A stretch of 32,782 bases of DNA. It comes from Microcaldota archaeon (lineage in GTDB: Archaea > Micrarchaeota > Micrarchaeia > Micrarchaeales > CABMGC01). A program made the position numbers and the translations under genes. This document shows, piece by piece, positions 7,318 through 15,247 of this stretch. Each line of letters starts with the position of its first letter. Positions within the stretch are counted from its first letter, which is position 1. The notes under the pieces are model-generated. The model was not told the DNA's origin and did not search any database. It was given only the letters and a program-made list of their open reading frames with translations. The stretch lies in NCBI GenBank assembly GCA_021797995.1, contig JAJZYR010000010.1:1-32782 (forward strand), given 5' to 3'.

Positions 7318-10300
7318 TTGCTGTACCTGAAATCGCTTACGTTGGACAGGTTCAAGTCGTTCAGGCACTCTGAGATCCTGATCAGCAGGGGTTTCACCTG
7401 CGTCGTAGGGCCTAACGGAAGCGGAAAGTCAAACATATGCGATGCCCTTCTTTTCGGCCTTGGTGAGAATTCCCTCAGCCGACTCAGGATAAGCAGATTC
7501 GAGGAGCTCATAAATTTCGGGATGAAGAGGAAGAAGGGCGAGATTGCAAAGGCCCACGTGAAGCTCGAATTCGGGGGGGACGAAGAGTATGCCATCGTCA
7601 GGACGGCAAGATCCGACGGCAAGACCGAGTACAGAGTGAACGGGAAGCGCATGACCAGGGGGGAAGTCCTTGAGATACTGCATGCCAACAGGATAAAGGC
7701 AGACGAGACGAGCACGATAACTCAAGGCGAGATCGGCAGGATTATCTCACTGAGCCCGAAGGAGCACAGGGAGCTCATCGACATAGCTGCAGGGATAAAG
7801 GAGTTCGAGGCGAAGAAGGCAGATGCCTTAAGGGAGCTTGAGAAGGTAAGCCAGAGGATTTCCGAGGCGCAGGGAATGCTCAACGAGAAGGTGGGCTTCC
7901 TCAGGGAGCTTGAGAAGGAAAAGGAGGCTGCAGAGCACTATGCTGCGCTTACCGCAAAGCTGAGGACCCTCAGATACAGCATACTCATGGCCAGGAAGGA
8001 AGCCCTTGTGATGGCGCTTGACGGCTACACGAAGGAGATGGCCGTGGTGGACTCAAAGAGGAATGAGACTGAGGTCGAGAGGAGTGGAATCGCAAAGAGG
8101 ATAAACGACCTTGAGACCGAGAGGCAGGGGATAACAAATGAGCTTGCGGCTAACTCGGCTGAGGCAGGCAAGGTGAACTCAAGGTTCGAGGCGGTCAACA
8201 CCGAGCTGGCTACGCTCGGTGCCGAGATAAACGGGCACAGGAGCTCACTGATAGAGATAGGATCGTTCGTCGAGGATGCGGAGAAGGAGATTGCAGGGAT
8301 AAACAAGACCGTAGAAGCCGGGAAGAGGAGCATTGCAGAGCTTGAGGCAAAGCTCAAGAAGCTTGAGGCTGAGGCCGGAGCCACGGTGCTTGGTGGCGGA
8401 AAGGGCGAGGATGAAAAGGAGATCGAAGCGATAAACAGAAAGATCCAGGAGCTTGAAAGGCGGATTGCGGAGGGCCAGGATGCCCTCATTAAATTGAGGA
8501 CGGAAGCGTCCATAACGGAAAAGGCGGCGAAGGAGGCAGGGGCATCCAAGGCAAGGTTAGCCGCGCTGCTAAACGTGAGAAAGGCAGAGGGCTCTAAGCT
8601 GGCAGAGGAACTTGAGAGGCTCAGGAAGGGAGCCAAGGATGCCGCGGAAGGATTGGGGAGGATGGACTCGGCGCACAAAAGGGCCGGGCAGGAGATGGAT
8701 CGCATCGATGAAAGGCTCATCACACTTAAGGAGCAGAGATCCGAGGCCTCGGCAAGGACAGGAGGCCTTCTTGAAAGGATAAGTACAAACTTTTCAGAGG
8801 CCGATGGCTTCTATGGCAGGGTGTCGCAGCTTTGCACATACGACAGTGCAGATGCCCTCGCTGTGGAATCTGCTGCAGGCAGCAGATTCGAGTACTTCGT
8901 AGTCGACACGATAAGCACGGCTGACAGGATAATCGAGTACCTGAAGAAGAACCAGCTCGGCAGGGCCACGTTCATTCCGGTCAGGGATGTGAACGTTGAC
9001 GGCAGGGAGGAGGGCGACACCACGGCAGGACTTCGCCCGGTGCTCGGCCTCATAAAATACGACAGCAGGTTTGACCGCGCCTTCAGGTACGTCTTCGGCA
9101 ACTCCTATGTGATAAAAGGCATAGGGGATGCCAGGAAGGCAGGGGTGGGAAGGCACAGATACGTCACGCTTGACGGCGACCTGGTGGAGCTGTCCGGGAC
9201 CGTTTCAGGGGGGTCGCCGAAAAGGAAGCTCTCGCTCTCATCGATAGAGAACCAGATACGCACCCTTGAGGAACAGAAGAAAAAGCTCCATTCAGAGATT
9301 GAGAAAGCAGAGGGGGAGGCCTTTGCTGCAAGGAAAGCGCAGGCTTCCCTGGAGATGTCGATCGAGGCAATGGAGAAAAGGCTGCCAACTGCACTGGCCG
9401 AGATGGGCGATGCAGAAAGATCAATGGCTCTCGCTGAAAATGAGGAGAGGGGATTGGTAAAGAGGCTTGGGGAGCTGAAGCAGGAGTCCGCGAGGCAGGA
9501 GAGCCAGCTTGATGCTGCCGGAAAGGAGCTCTCCGTGGCGAGGGAGAAGCTCAGGAAGGCTTACAGCGAGGCCATTGCCGCGACAAAGGAGCTGGCAAGG
9601 AGCGGAAGCAGCAAGGCCGAGAAGGAGAGGGCTGAGAGGGCCAGGAAGGAAGCTGAGGGACTGATGATCTCCATTGCAGGGACAAGGAAGGAGATGGAGC
9701 TCCTTGGGGCAAGGAAAGCCGAGATTGAGAGGCAGATTGATGAGAAGAGGCTGGCTGGAAAGAGCATAAATGCCTCGATATTGCAGAAGAGCGGCAGGAT
9801 TGCGTTGCTCGAGGCGGAGAGAAAAGAGGTCGAATCCGGCATAAAGAGGAGCAGCAATGCAAACTCCAAGTCCGTGGAGAGGCTCAACAGGATAACCGAC
9901 GAGCTGGCCAGGCTTGGAGAGGACAATGGCAGGATAAACGCACAGCTGAACGAGGTGGACAGGCAGCTTGCCGACGCAAGGGTGAAGAGGAGCCAGACGG
10001 AGACGAGGCTTAACGACGTTGCTGCCGAGCTTGCGGCGTATGTGGCAAAGCCTGAGCTCATAAAGGGCGACGCCGAGGTGATGTCCAGGGAGGCCGACGT
10101 GGTGCAGGCGAGGCTCAATGACCTCGGAACCGTGAATATGAAGGCTCCGGAGGTATACGCGGAGAGGAGGAAGGACGTCGATGACGCGCTTCAGAAATCG
10201 AACACGCTTGAGGCTGAAAAGCAGGCTGTCATACGCATGATAGAGGAGATAGACTCAAAGAAGCTGCAGATATTCATGAGCACGTTCAACGATGTGAACA

Positions 10301-10725
10301 AGAATTTCTCGCGGCTCTATAAGTACATCTTCCCAGGAGACGCGCATATAGAGCTAGACAATCCAAGTGAGCCTTTCAGCGGCGGAATCGAGATAAAAAT
10401 AACCGATGCGAGCCTCAGCAAGGCCCTGAAGTCGATGTCGGGAGGCCAGAAGTCGCTCATCCTGCTCATGATGCTCTTTGCGATACACCTCTGCAAGCCC
10501 TCATCGCTCTATGTCTTCGACGAGGTGGATGCCTCGCTGGATAGGGAGAATTCGAAGAAGCTCTCGCAGCTCATAAAGGAGATGAGCAGCGAGGCGCAGT
10601 TCGCGGTTGTAAGCCATAACGACTCGCTCATAATCAATGCGGATGCGGCGATAGGAGTGGTAATGTCAGGCGGGGAGTCCAAGACAGTCGGGCTGGAGGT
10701 ATCAAGCATTACGAAGAGGGCATAG
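7318..10725 (+). CDS. smc: Chromosome segregation protein SMC
   Basis: 1135 aa, normal for a full-length SMC. The N-terminal head has Walker A GPNGSGKSN (31-39). Two long charged coiled-coil arms, rich in E, K, R and A heptads, flank a hinge at roughly residues 495-635 (containing ATFIPVRDV and SGTVSGGSPKR). The C-terminal head has signature LKSMSGGQKS (about 1038) and Walker B LYVFDEVDASLD (about 1066). SMC dimers organise and segregate chromosomes using ATP. The start is TTG 7318, the only start that keeps the first beta-strand (LYLKSLTLDRFKSF). It is followed after 8 nt by the signal peptidase gene. No ScpA or ScpB is visible beside it. Confidence 0.96.
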   Translation: MLYLKSLTLDRFKSFRHSEILISRGFTCVVGPNGSGKSNICDALLFGLGENSLSRLRISRFEELINFGMKRKKGEIAKAHVKLEFGGDEEYAIVRTARSDGKTEYRVNGKRMTRGEVLEILHANRIKADETSTITQGEIGRIISLSPKEHRELIDIAAGIKEFEAKKADALRELEKVSQRISEAQGMLNEKVGFLRELEKEKEAAEHYAALTAKLRTLRYSILMARKEALVMALDGYTKEMAVVDSKRNETEVERSGIAKRINDLETERQGITNELAANSAEAGKVNSRFEAVNTELATLGAEINGHRSSLIEIGSFVEDAEKEIAGINKTVEAGKRSIAELEAKLKKLEAEAGATVLGGGKGEDEKEIEAINRKIQELERRIAEGQDALIKLRTEASITEKAAKEAGASKARLAALLNVRKAEGSKLAEELERLRKGAKDAAEGLGRMDSAHKRAGQEMDRIDERLITLKEQRSEASARTGGLLERISTNFSEADGFYGRVSQLCTYDSADALAVESAAGSRFEYFVVDTISTADRIIEYLKKNQLGRATFIPVRDVNVDGREEGDTTAGLRPVLGLIKYDSRFDRAFRYVFGNSYVIKGIGDARKAGVGRHRYVTLDGDLVELSGTVSGGSPKRKLSLSSIENQIRTLEEQKKKLHSEIEKAEGEAFAARKAQASLEMSIEAMEKRLPTALAEMGDAERSMALAENEERGLVKRLGELKQESARQESQLDAAGKELSVAREKLRKAYSEAIAATKELARSGSSKAEKERAERARKEAEGLMISIAGTRKEMELLGARKAEIERQIDEKRLAGKSINASILQKSGRIALLEAERKEVESGIKRSSNANSKSVERLNRITDELARLGEDNGRINAQLNEVDRQLADARVKRSQTETRLNDVAAELAAYVAKPELIKGDAEVMSREADVVQARLNDLGTVNMKAPEVYAERRKDVDDALQKSNTLEAEKQAVIRMIEEIDSKKLQIFMSTFNDVNKNFSRLYKYIFPGDAHIELDNPSEPFSGGIEIKITDASLSKALKSMSGGQKSLILLMMLFAIHLCKPSSLYVFDEVDASLDRENSKKLSQLIKEMSSEAQFAVVSHNDSLIINADAAIGVVMSGGESKTVGLEVSSITKRA

Positions 10726-10733
10726 GTGGGCGA

Positions 10734-11756
10734 ATGGCAAGGATGAAGGAGCGGGGGGCACAGAAGAGGAAGGCATCGGATAAGTTAGTATGGCTTCTCT
10801 ATGCGGCGCTCCTTCTCCTGATTGTGGTCTACGCGCTCCACAACAGCATAATAATAGGAATTGCTGTCTTCGCCCTCATTGTCATCATCCTTGCAATAGA
10901 GCTCAAGCACAGCATCAGCAAGGAGGGCATCAGGAAGAGCGTGATCGACATAGCCATAGCGCTCGGGGCCGTCGCCGCATTCTATGTCGCTGCTGCCATT
11001 ATCCTCCAGACTCCGTCTCCGATAGACGTGGTCTCCAGCTGCAGCATGCTCCCTGTCCTGCAGCGCGGTGACATGGTGCTGATCCACGGAATAGGGAACA
11101 TGAGCAGCTTCCTTGCAAGCCACAAGGTGCCTGTAGTCAACGTGAGCAGCGCCGCCTTCAACTCGTTCATAGGGAACATTAGCAGCGAGTTCCTCGCGTT
11201 CTACTCGTATGTTCCTGGAGACAGGTCCATGATAAGCCAGTTCGCTGGGAGCAATTCTCCGATAGGCCTGTACAACATGGAATGCCTAAGCAGATATTCG
11301 GAACTTGGGCAGCCGGGCAACTATTACCGATGCTATGCCTCCGGGGCTGCTCAAAGGGGGAACCTGATACGGTACAATTACAGCATAGGGAACATGAGCA
11401 TCAACAATACGGTGCGTGAGATCGTTTACACCTCGTCTATAACAATCGCGAATACTGTGATATCGGAGAACTACTCTAATCCGATAGTAGTGTACAGGAC
11501 AAACGGCAGCGATGTCTTCACCGGGGACATAATACACAGGGTGTATGCGGCCATCGATTCCGGAGGCAGATACTTCCTGCTTACGAAGGGGGACAACAAT
11601 CCAGTCCTTGACATACAGGACGAGAACTATCCGCCCTCGGCGAACGGCATAGTCGGATATTACATGGGCGGCATCCCGTATGTTGGATACCTGAAGCTTA
11701 TAATAAGCGGACAGATTGCACCAATTCCCCAGTGCGGCCAGGTAATACAGCATTAG
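10734..11756 (+). CDS. Signal peptidase I-like protease with large extracellular insertion
   Basis: 340 aa. Three hydrophobic segments (about 18-36, 38-57 and 70-92) precede SSCSMLPVLQRGDMV, where Ser104 matches the catalytic Ser of the S26 S-M-x-P motif. VFTGDIIHRV places His268 at the second catalytic position of the archaeal/ER type (S26B). LLTKGDNNP (about 283) is the next conserved box. Between Ser and His boxes lie about 135 extra residues (120-255) containing several N-x-S/T sequons (for example at N122, N136, N148, N220 and N246), consistent with an outside location. Archaeal signal peptidases normally have a much shorter spacing. It is co-directional with smc, 8 nt apart. It would remove signal peptides from exported proteins. 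Confidence 0.82.
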   Translation: MARMKERGAQKRKASDKLVWLLYAALLLLIVVYALHNSIIIGIAVFALIVIILAIELKHSISKEGIRKSVIDIAIALGAVAAFYVAAAIILQTPSPIDVVSSCSMLPVLQRGDMVLIHGIGNMSSFLASHKVPVVNVSSAAFNSFIGNISSEFLAFYSYVPGDRSMISQFAGSNSPIGLYNMECLSRYSELGQPGNYYRCYASGAAQRGNLIRYNYSIGNMSINNTVREIVYTSSITIANTVISENYSNPIVVYRTNGSDVFTGDIIHRVYAAIDSGGRYFLLTKGDNNPVLDIQDENYPPSANGIVGYYMGGIPYVGYLKLIISGQIAPIPQCGQVIQH

Positions 11757-11820
11757 CAACGTGGGCGGTGAATCCAACGCCGCTTGCTGGTTGGGAGAAT
11801 GCCACCTCCTTATTATCGCG

Positions 11821-11862
11821 CAGGTATGCATGCCTGGCAGAGCCCAGACTGGCACAGCCAGT
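11821..11862. terminator. Two hairpins between convergent genes
   Basis: CAGGTATG/CATGCCTG (11821-11836, one G-U pair) and ACTGGC-ACA-GCCAGT (11848-11862, perfect 6-bp stem, 3-nt loop) lie in the 165-nt gap between the signal peptidase and speD stops. Their position suits transcript ends or processing from either side. No T-tract is present, so function is inferred from location. Confidence 0.35.
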
Positions 11863-11921
11863 ATCCTGCGGCATGGCTTCAGAAGTCATGGCATTTTACG
11901 GCTTACCTGAGGACCGAAGAA

Positions 11922-12365
11922 TCAGCTGCTCCTGTCTGCGAAGAATTTCTTGTGCCTCTTTGGCTTCAGCGCCCCGACTATATAGTCAAATGCGGCATTT
12001 GGATTTGACTTCTCTCCGCATGTGTAGATGTCGAGCGTCGCGTACTTGTATTCATTCCACGTGTGAAGCACCACATGGCTCTCGGTTATGAGTGCCATGA
12101 CCGTCACCCCGCCCTTCTTCCCACCGAATGACCATGCCTTGTGCTCTACAAGGGTCATGTTTGCGACCTCGACGGCCTTGAGCACAGTCTGCCTCAGGAA
12201 TTCCTTGTCTTGCATGAGCTTTGGATCAAGCTCGTAAAGATTTCCGAAGACGTGCATGCCTACGATGCGCTCCCTAGGTTTTGCGTCTTCAATCTGAGGA
12301 ATAGCCTCTTTCTTAAGTTGAAGGACCTGCTGTGCTGCACCGTTTTGTCTCGAAGTGGTTCCCAT
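11922..12365 (-). CDS. speD: S-adenosylmethionine decarboxylase-like proenzyme (SpeD family)
   Basis: 147 aa. [10 protein letters not shown] is the family N-terminal strand. [27 protein letters not shown] contains the Glu-Ser-His site where the chain self-cleaves at Ser to form the pyruvoyl cofactor, plus the conserved HTWPE-like and D-Y-x-CG motifs. The product donates aminopropyl groups for polyamines. In some archaea a SpeD paralogue instead decarboxylates arginine, so the substrate is not fixed by sequence alone. The N-terminus is about 35 residues longer than the core ([13 protein letters not shown]...), so an internal start is possible. It is transcribed divergently from the next small gene. 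Confidence 0.88.
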   Translation of the reverse strand: MGTTSRQNGAAQQVLQLKKEAIPQIEDAKPRERIVGMHVFGNLYELDPKLMQDKEFLRQTVLKAVEVANMTLVEHKAWSFGGKKGGVTVMALITESHVVLHTWNEYKYATLDIYTCGEKSNPNAAFDYIVGALKPKRHKKFFADRSS

Positions 12366-12427
12366 TTAATATGCGCGCCTATTTTGCTGCAGATACCTCA
12401 TTGCCTTCTGTGTGATTATGGATGAAA

Positions 12428-12484
12428 GTATTAACTATTTAAATATATCCCCTGCAATCTTATTAGCGAATATCAGTTTATTTA
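12428..12484. promoter_or_regulatory. AT-rich divergent promoter region
   Basis: The 143-nt gap between speD (minus) and the 114-aa gene (plus) contains ACTATTTAAATATA (about 12434-12447) and GTTTATTTA (about 12475-12483). The second lies about 30 nt upstream of ATG 12509 and fits a leaderless plus-strand promoter. The first could serve either strand. Confidence 0.4.
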
Positions 12485-12508
12485 CGGCCATAATAATTCA
12501 TATACATT

Positions 12509-12853
12509 ATGTTGCAGTCGGGCAATAAGACGCGGCGCATGACTCCGCGGCCGGCTGCTGATAGCCGGAAAGCTGCTGGTGGGTTTCTGGAGTTGTCTGG
12601 TAAAGCTAAGGGCATAGTAAGGAATGGTTCTGTTAAGCTGCGGGTCGTAAGAAGCGGGATGTACCAGCAGCTTACCTTCACAGTAAGGAAGGTCTCTCTC
12701 GGCGGCATAAGCTACCTCGAACTGTATACCGACAGGACCGTTGATACTGCGGAGATAATAAGGGTTGCCGAGGAGGTGGGGCTGCCCGTAGAGGCGCAGA
12801 ATTGCAAGGCCTTTCCGAAAGGCACCTCCGCAAGCGATTTCCAGAACCTATGA
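12509..12853 (+). CDS. Conserved-looking small protein of unknown function
   Basis: 114 aa and not recognised. The first ~25 residues are basic and probably disordered (MLQSGNKTRRMTPRPAADSR). The middle predicts alternating beta-strands (GIVRNGSVKLRVVRSG, LTFTVRKVSLGGISYLELY). The C-terminus has a helix followed by AEEVGLPVEAQNCKAFPKG. Codon use is like the neighbouring core genes and the start has a plausible promoter, so it is probably real. Its stop overlaps the convergent zinc-finger gene by 6 nt. A nucleic-acid or ribosome-associated role would fit the charge but is a guess. Confidence 0.7.
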   Translation: MLQSGNKTRRMTPRPAADSRKAAGGFLELSGKAKGIVRNGSVKLRVVRSGMYQQLTFTVRKVSLGGISYLELYTDRTVDTAEIIRVAEEVGLPVEAQNCKAFPKGTSASDFQNL

Positions 12854-13006
12854 TCTTGCGTGGCGCATGTCTGACCCGGCTGTATGGGCAATGCACATAC
12901 CGGTCTTTTTGTCGAAGTGGCTGTCGCATACCGGCCTTCCACAGAGCTTGCATGCATGATTGGCCACAAGGCCGCATACATGGCACAGCGAACGGATTTC
13001 TGACAT
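12848..13006 (-). CDS. Small cross-brace zinc-finger protein
   Basis: 52 aa, absent from the ORF track. The sequence shows eight evenly arranged metal ligands: C8-x2-C11, C19-x2-C22, C27-x2-H30 and C38-x2-H41, with CGRPVC in the middle. This is the spacing of small archaeal HIT/B-box-like double zinc fingers. A TATA box (TTATAAAG on the minus strand, about 13028-13035) lies about 26 nt upstream of the ATG, so it is probably leaderless. Function is unknown; such domains usually bind protein or RNA. An orphan IS605-type end lies against its promoter. Confidence 0.85.
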   Translation of the reverse strand: MSEIRSLCHVCGLVANHACKLCGRPVCDSHFDKKTGMCIAHTAGSDMRHARS

Positions 13007-13025
13007 GGCTATAATTGGGGAGAAG

Positions 13026-13036
13026 GGCTTTATAAT
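13026..13036 (-). promoter_or_regulatory. TATA box for zinc-finger gene
   Basis: On the minus strand this reads CATTATAAAGC, centred about 26 nt upstream of ATG 13006. It begins exactly where the IS605-like repeat ends (13035), so repeat and promoter touch. Confidence 0.55.
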
Positions 13037-13062
13037 GTGACATCCTCCCCGGGCTAAAGCCC
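13035..13062 (-). mobile_element. Orphan copy of IS605-type right end
   Basis: The minus strand reads GGGCTTTAGCCCGGGGAGGA followed by TGTCACAT, identical over 28 nt to 189-216. The sequence beyond it on the gene side does not encode a TnpB C-terminus in any frame, unlike the copy at the left edge. The left half of the stem is changed, so only a short GGGC/GCCC stem remains. It may be a solo end, a non-autonomous derivative, or a remnant of an excised or decayed element. Confidence 0.6.
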
Positions 13063-13113
13063 CTTGTATTATGTGGTAAAGAGCCCAGGGGAAACAAGTG
13101 AAGTGTGGTGGGC

Positions 13114-13422
13114 ATGCAAGAGACAGGAGTCTTTCCTAACAGGCAACTTTTCTTCGAGCATGTAGCGTTCCTCTACCTAAGTGGCTGCCGCAGATGCGAA
13201 CCTTTCTTGAAGTCGCCAACAGTCAGTAAGTTTGAATCCAACGGCAGGAGCTTCTATAAGATTGTGCGAGCAAACGAAAAGCACTTTACCAATCCAAAAC
13301 AGAGCTGCCTAGAATGCAATGCAACGCTTTCAGGCATTGCGGAAAGGCACGAGAATGCCCTCGATTCCCCGCATAAGACCATGCTCGCATTCAGACCACA
13401 CCGTACGCTCAGCCCCGCCTGA
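13114..13422 (+). CDS. Doubtful hypothetical ORF with two CxxC pairs
   Basis: The ORF track starts at GTG 13105; ATG 13114 is the better start. The ~102-aa product is unrecognised. It has CRRC (C25/C28) and CLEC (C65/C68), a pair spacing that could hold one zinc, with otherwise unremarkable composition. Its end overlaps the stop of the convergent PEP-utiliser gene by 14 nt. No promoter or ribosome site is obvious. It fills the 345-nt stretch between the orphan IS end and the next gene, and could be a remnant or non-coding. Confidence 0.3.
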   Translation: MQETGVFPNRQLFFEHVAFLYLSGCRRCEPFLKSPTVSKFESNGRSFYKIVRANEKHFTNPKQSCLECNATLSGIAERHENALDSPHKTMLAFRPHRTLSPA

Positions 13423-13726
13423 GTATCCTGACTATTCCTCTGTCCGCATCGACCTCTACAAGGTCCCCGTCCTTAAGGCTTGACGTTGCTACCCTGGTCC
13501 CGACAATGCACGGTTTCTTGAACTCCCTGGAGATTATGGCCGCATGAGACGTTATGCCTCCCTCATCGGTTATTATCGCTCCGGAGTTTCTACAGGCCTG
13601 TATTATGTTGGGGCGCGTCATCTCTGTAACTACGATTGCACCTTTATGCATCTTCCTGAGCTTCTCCCTTACGCTATCTGCTAGATGCATCGTAGGCCAT
13701 CTCTGCACCTTTAGAATCAGCCCCAA
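13409..13726 (-). CDS. Stand-alone PEP-utilising enzyme mobile (phosphohistidine) domain
   Basis: About 105 aa from a TTG start. GAIITDEGGITSHAAIISRE with PCIVGT is the phosphohistidine loop of the swivelling domain found in PEP synthase, pyruvate phosphate dikinase and PTS enzyme I; the His in TSHA is the phosphorylated residue. The rest of those enzymes (ATP-grasp and TIM barrel) is absent, and the N-terminal part of the domain looks short. Upstream, in another frame, ATG 13827 opens a 36-aa ORF (MKKKKVTGLDIRLEELRTGK...) ending at 13717, so a frameshifted longer gene is possible. It may be a partial phosphotransfer module or a remnant. Confidence 0.7.
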   Translation of the reverse strand: MGLILKVQRWPTMHLADSVREKLRKMHKGAIVVTEMTRPNIIQACRNSGAIITDEGGITSHAAIISREFKKPCIVGTRVATSSLKDGDLVEVDADRGIVRILRRG

Positions 13727-13876
13727 ACGTCGCTTACGAGTACCTTTACGGACTTGTACTTATGCACCTTTCCAGTCCTAAGCTCCTCAAGCCTTATATC
13801 CAAGCCGGTAACCTTCTTTTTCTTCATGGCATTGACTAGAGAACTGAACCCGAGTTTGTCGTCGAAAATTTGGTTT

Positions 13877-13950
13877 GCTCCCACCGGGATTTGAACCCGG
13901 GTCGCAGCCGTGAGAGGGCTGCGTCCTTGACCGGACTAGACGATAGGAGC
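13877..13950 (-). tRNA. tRNA-Glu (anticodon CUC)
   Basis: Read on the minus strand, GCTCCTA pairs with TGGGAGC (one G-U). The D arm is GTCTAGTCCGGTCAAGGAC, typical of tRNA-Glu. Anticodon stem CAGCC/GGCTG encloses loop CTCTCAC with anticodon CTC, and the T arm CCGGGTTCAAATCCCGG is perfect. 74 nt, no intron, CCA not encoded. Confidence 0.95.
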
Positions 13951-13975
13951 ATGAGCATATCTGTTATGCCCCACA

Positions 13976-13986
13976 TATTCTTATAT
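13976..13986. promoter_or_regulatory. Shared TATA between tRNA-Glu and RFC-L
   Basis: ATTCTTATATC lies about 26-30 nt upstream of the tRNA 5' end (13950, minus) and about 32-37 nt upstream of ATG 14018 (plus). Only 67 nt separate the two genes, so one element may drive both. Confidence 0.45.
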
Positions 13987-14017
13987 CTCTTGGCATCCCA
14001 AGAGACTTGCCGATTTT

Positions 14018-15247
14018 ATGTTATGCGATAAGTACACTCCTTTCACATTAAATGGGCTTATCGGTAACAGGGACTCCGTGGCAGGGCTGCAGCAATTCGG
14101 GTTGGATGTGCTCTCAGGTAAGATATCAAGGCCTGTCATGATCTATGGTCCTCCAGGCACGGGCAAGACGGCTGCAGCAAGGGCGATAGCCTACTCAAAC
14201 GGCTTCGAGCTTCTGGAGCTGAACTCAAGCGACTACAGGGATGCGGAGACCATAAAGAGGAAGGTGCTCCCGGCAAGCCGCACGTGCGGTCTCTTCAACA
14301 AGAGGATACTTATCGTCTTCGACGAGATAGACGAATTGTCGGCAAAGTTCGACCAGGGGGCCGAAAGAGCGATAGTACAGCTGATCAACAGCTCAAAGCA
14401 GCCCGTGATCTTTACGGCAAACGATTATTGGAATAGGAAGATCGCCTTTCTGAGGAATTATGTTGAGAAATCCGAATTCAAGAGGGTGAACAGGTATGAG
14501 GTGGCCGAACTGCTGCACAAGATTGCTGGCAAGGAGGGGAAGGAAGTGGCCAGTGAGGTAATAGACGAGATAGCTAGAAGGTGCAACGGAGACGTCCGCG
14601 CGGCGCTAAATGACCTTGAGATGATGTTCGATGCAAAGCCCGAGATGATCGGCTCGCTTTCAATGCGCGACAGGAAGATGGAAATATTCTCGGTGCTTGA
14701 CAAGATATTCCTCTCCGCGAATTTTGACACCCCAAGATACGCGGCGATAAGCAGCGATGTGGACATGGGCATGCTGATAAACTGGATAGACGAGAATATA
14801 CCGACCAGGTATAGGTCAGTCGCAGAGATCAGCAATTCCTATTCCGCGCTGTCCAAGGCGAGCATGTTTTACGAGAACGCCTCAAGGACGGGGTACTACG
14901 GCTACATGAGATACGCGTCAGCGCTTATGTCCTCCGGAGTCTCCATATCCAATACAGGGGATGTCAGCATGATAAACAGGTACAGCTTCCCGGCAAACAT
15001 ACAGTATATGAGCAGGGTAAAGAAGGGCAAGGAGGCGATAACTGCCGTGGCTGCCAAGCTGTCTGGAATACTCCATTCAAACAGGAAGGATATCGTGAGG
15101 GGGAGCCTGCCCCTTATATACGCCATGATGAAAGCCGCAAAGAAAGAGCTCGGCGAGAGCGAAGTGATGGCCTTTATGTCAAGGAGCTTCAATCTCGGGG
15201 AGAAGGATATAGAATCGCTTTCCGAGTACTACAAATTCACGATGTGA
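14018..15247 (+). CDS. rfcL: Replication factor C large subunit
   Basis: A 409-aa AAA+ ATPase of the clamp loader that places PCNA on DNA. Walker A is GPPGTGKT (44-51). Walker B is VFDEIDELS (about 105); the large subunit characteristically carries DEID or DEVD here. Sensor 1 is IFTANDYWNRK, sensor 2 is NGDVRAALNDLEMM, and an alpha-helical collar domain follows. It is shorter than many RFC-L proteins and lacks a clear C-terminal PCNA-interaction tail. RFC-S is not in the window. It ends directly against the pheT stop with no spacer (TGA 15245-15247, then 15248). Confidence 0.93.
   Translation: MLCDKYTPFTLNGLIGNRDSVAGLQQFGLDVLSGKISRPVMIYGPPGTGKTAAARAIAYSNGFELLELNSSDYRDAETIKRKVLPASRTCGLFNKRILIVFDEIDELSAKFDQGAERAIVQLINSSKQPVIFTANDYWNRKIAFLRNYVEKSEFKRVNRYEVAELLHKIAGKEGKEVASEVIDEIARRCNGDVRAALNDLEMMFDAKPEMIGSLSMRDRKMEIFSVLDKIFLSANFDTPRYAAISSDVDMGMLINWIDENIPTRYRSVAEISNSYSALSKASMFYENASRTGYYGYMRYASALMSSGVSISNTGDVSMINRYSFPANIQYMSRVKKGKEAITAVAAKLSGILHSNRKDIVRGSLPLIYAMMKAAKKELGESEVMAFMSRSFNLGEKDIESLSEYYKFTM

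Noticed and set aside
8025-8723. 232-aa Ser-rich minus-strand ORF
   Set aside because: Produced by antisense reading of the SMC coiled coil; composition is an artefact of Glu/Lys codons.
12678-13115. 145-aa minus-strand ORF
   Set aside because: Runs through the orphan IS end and the zinc-finger gene in the wrong frame.
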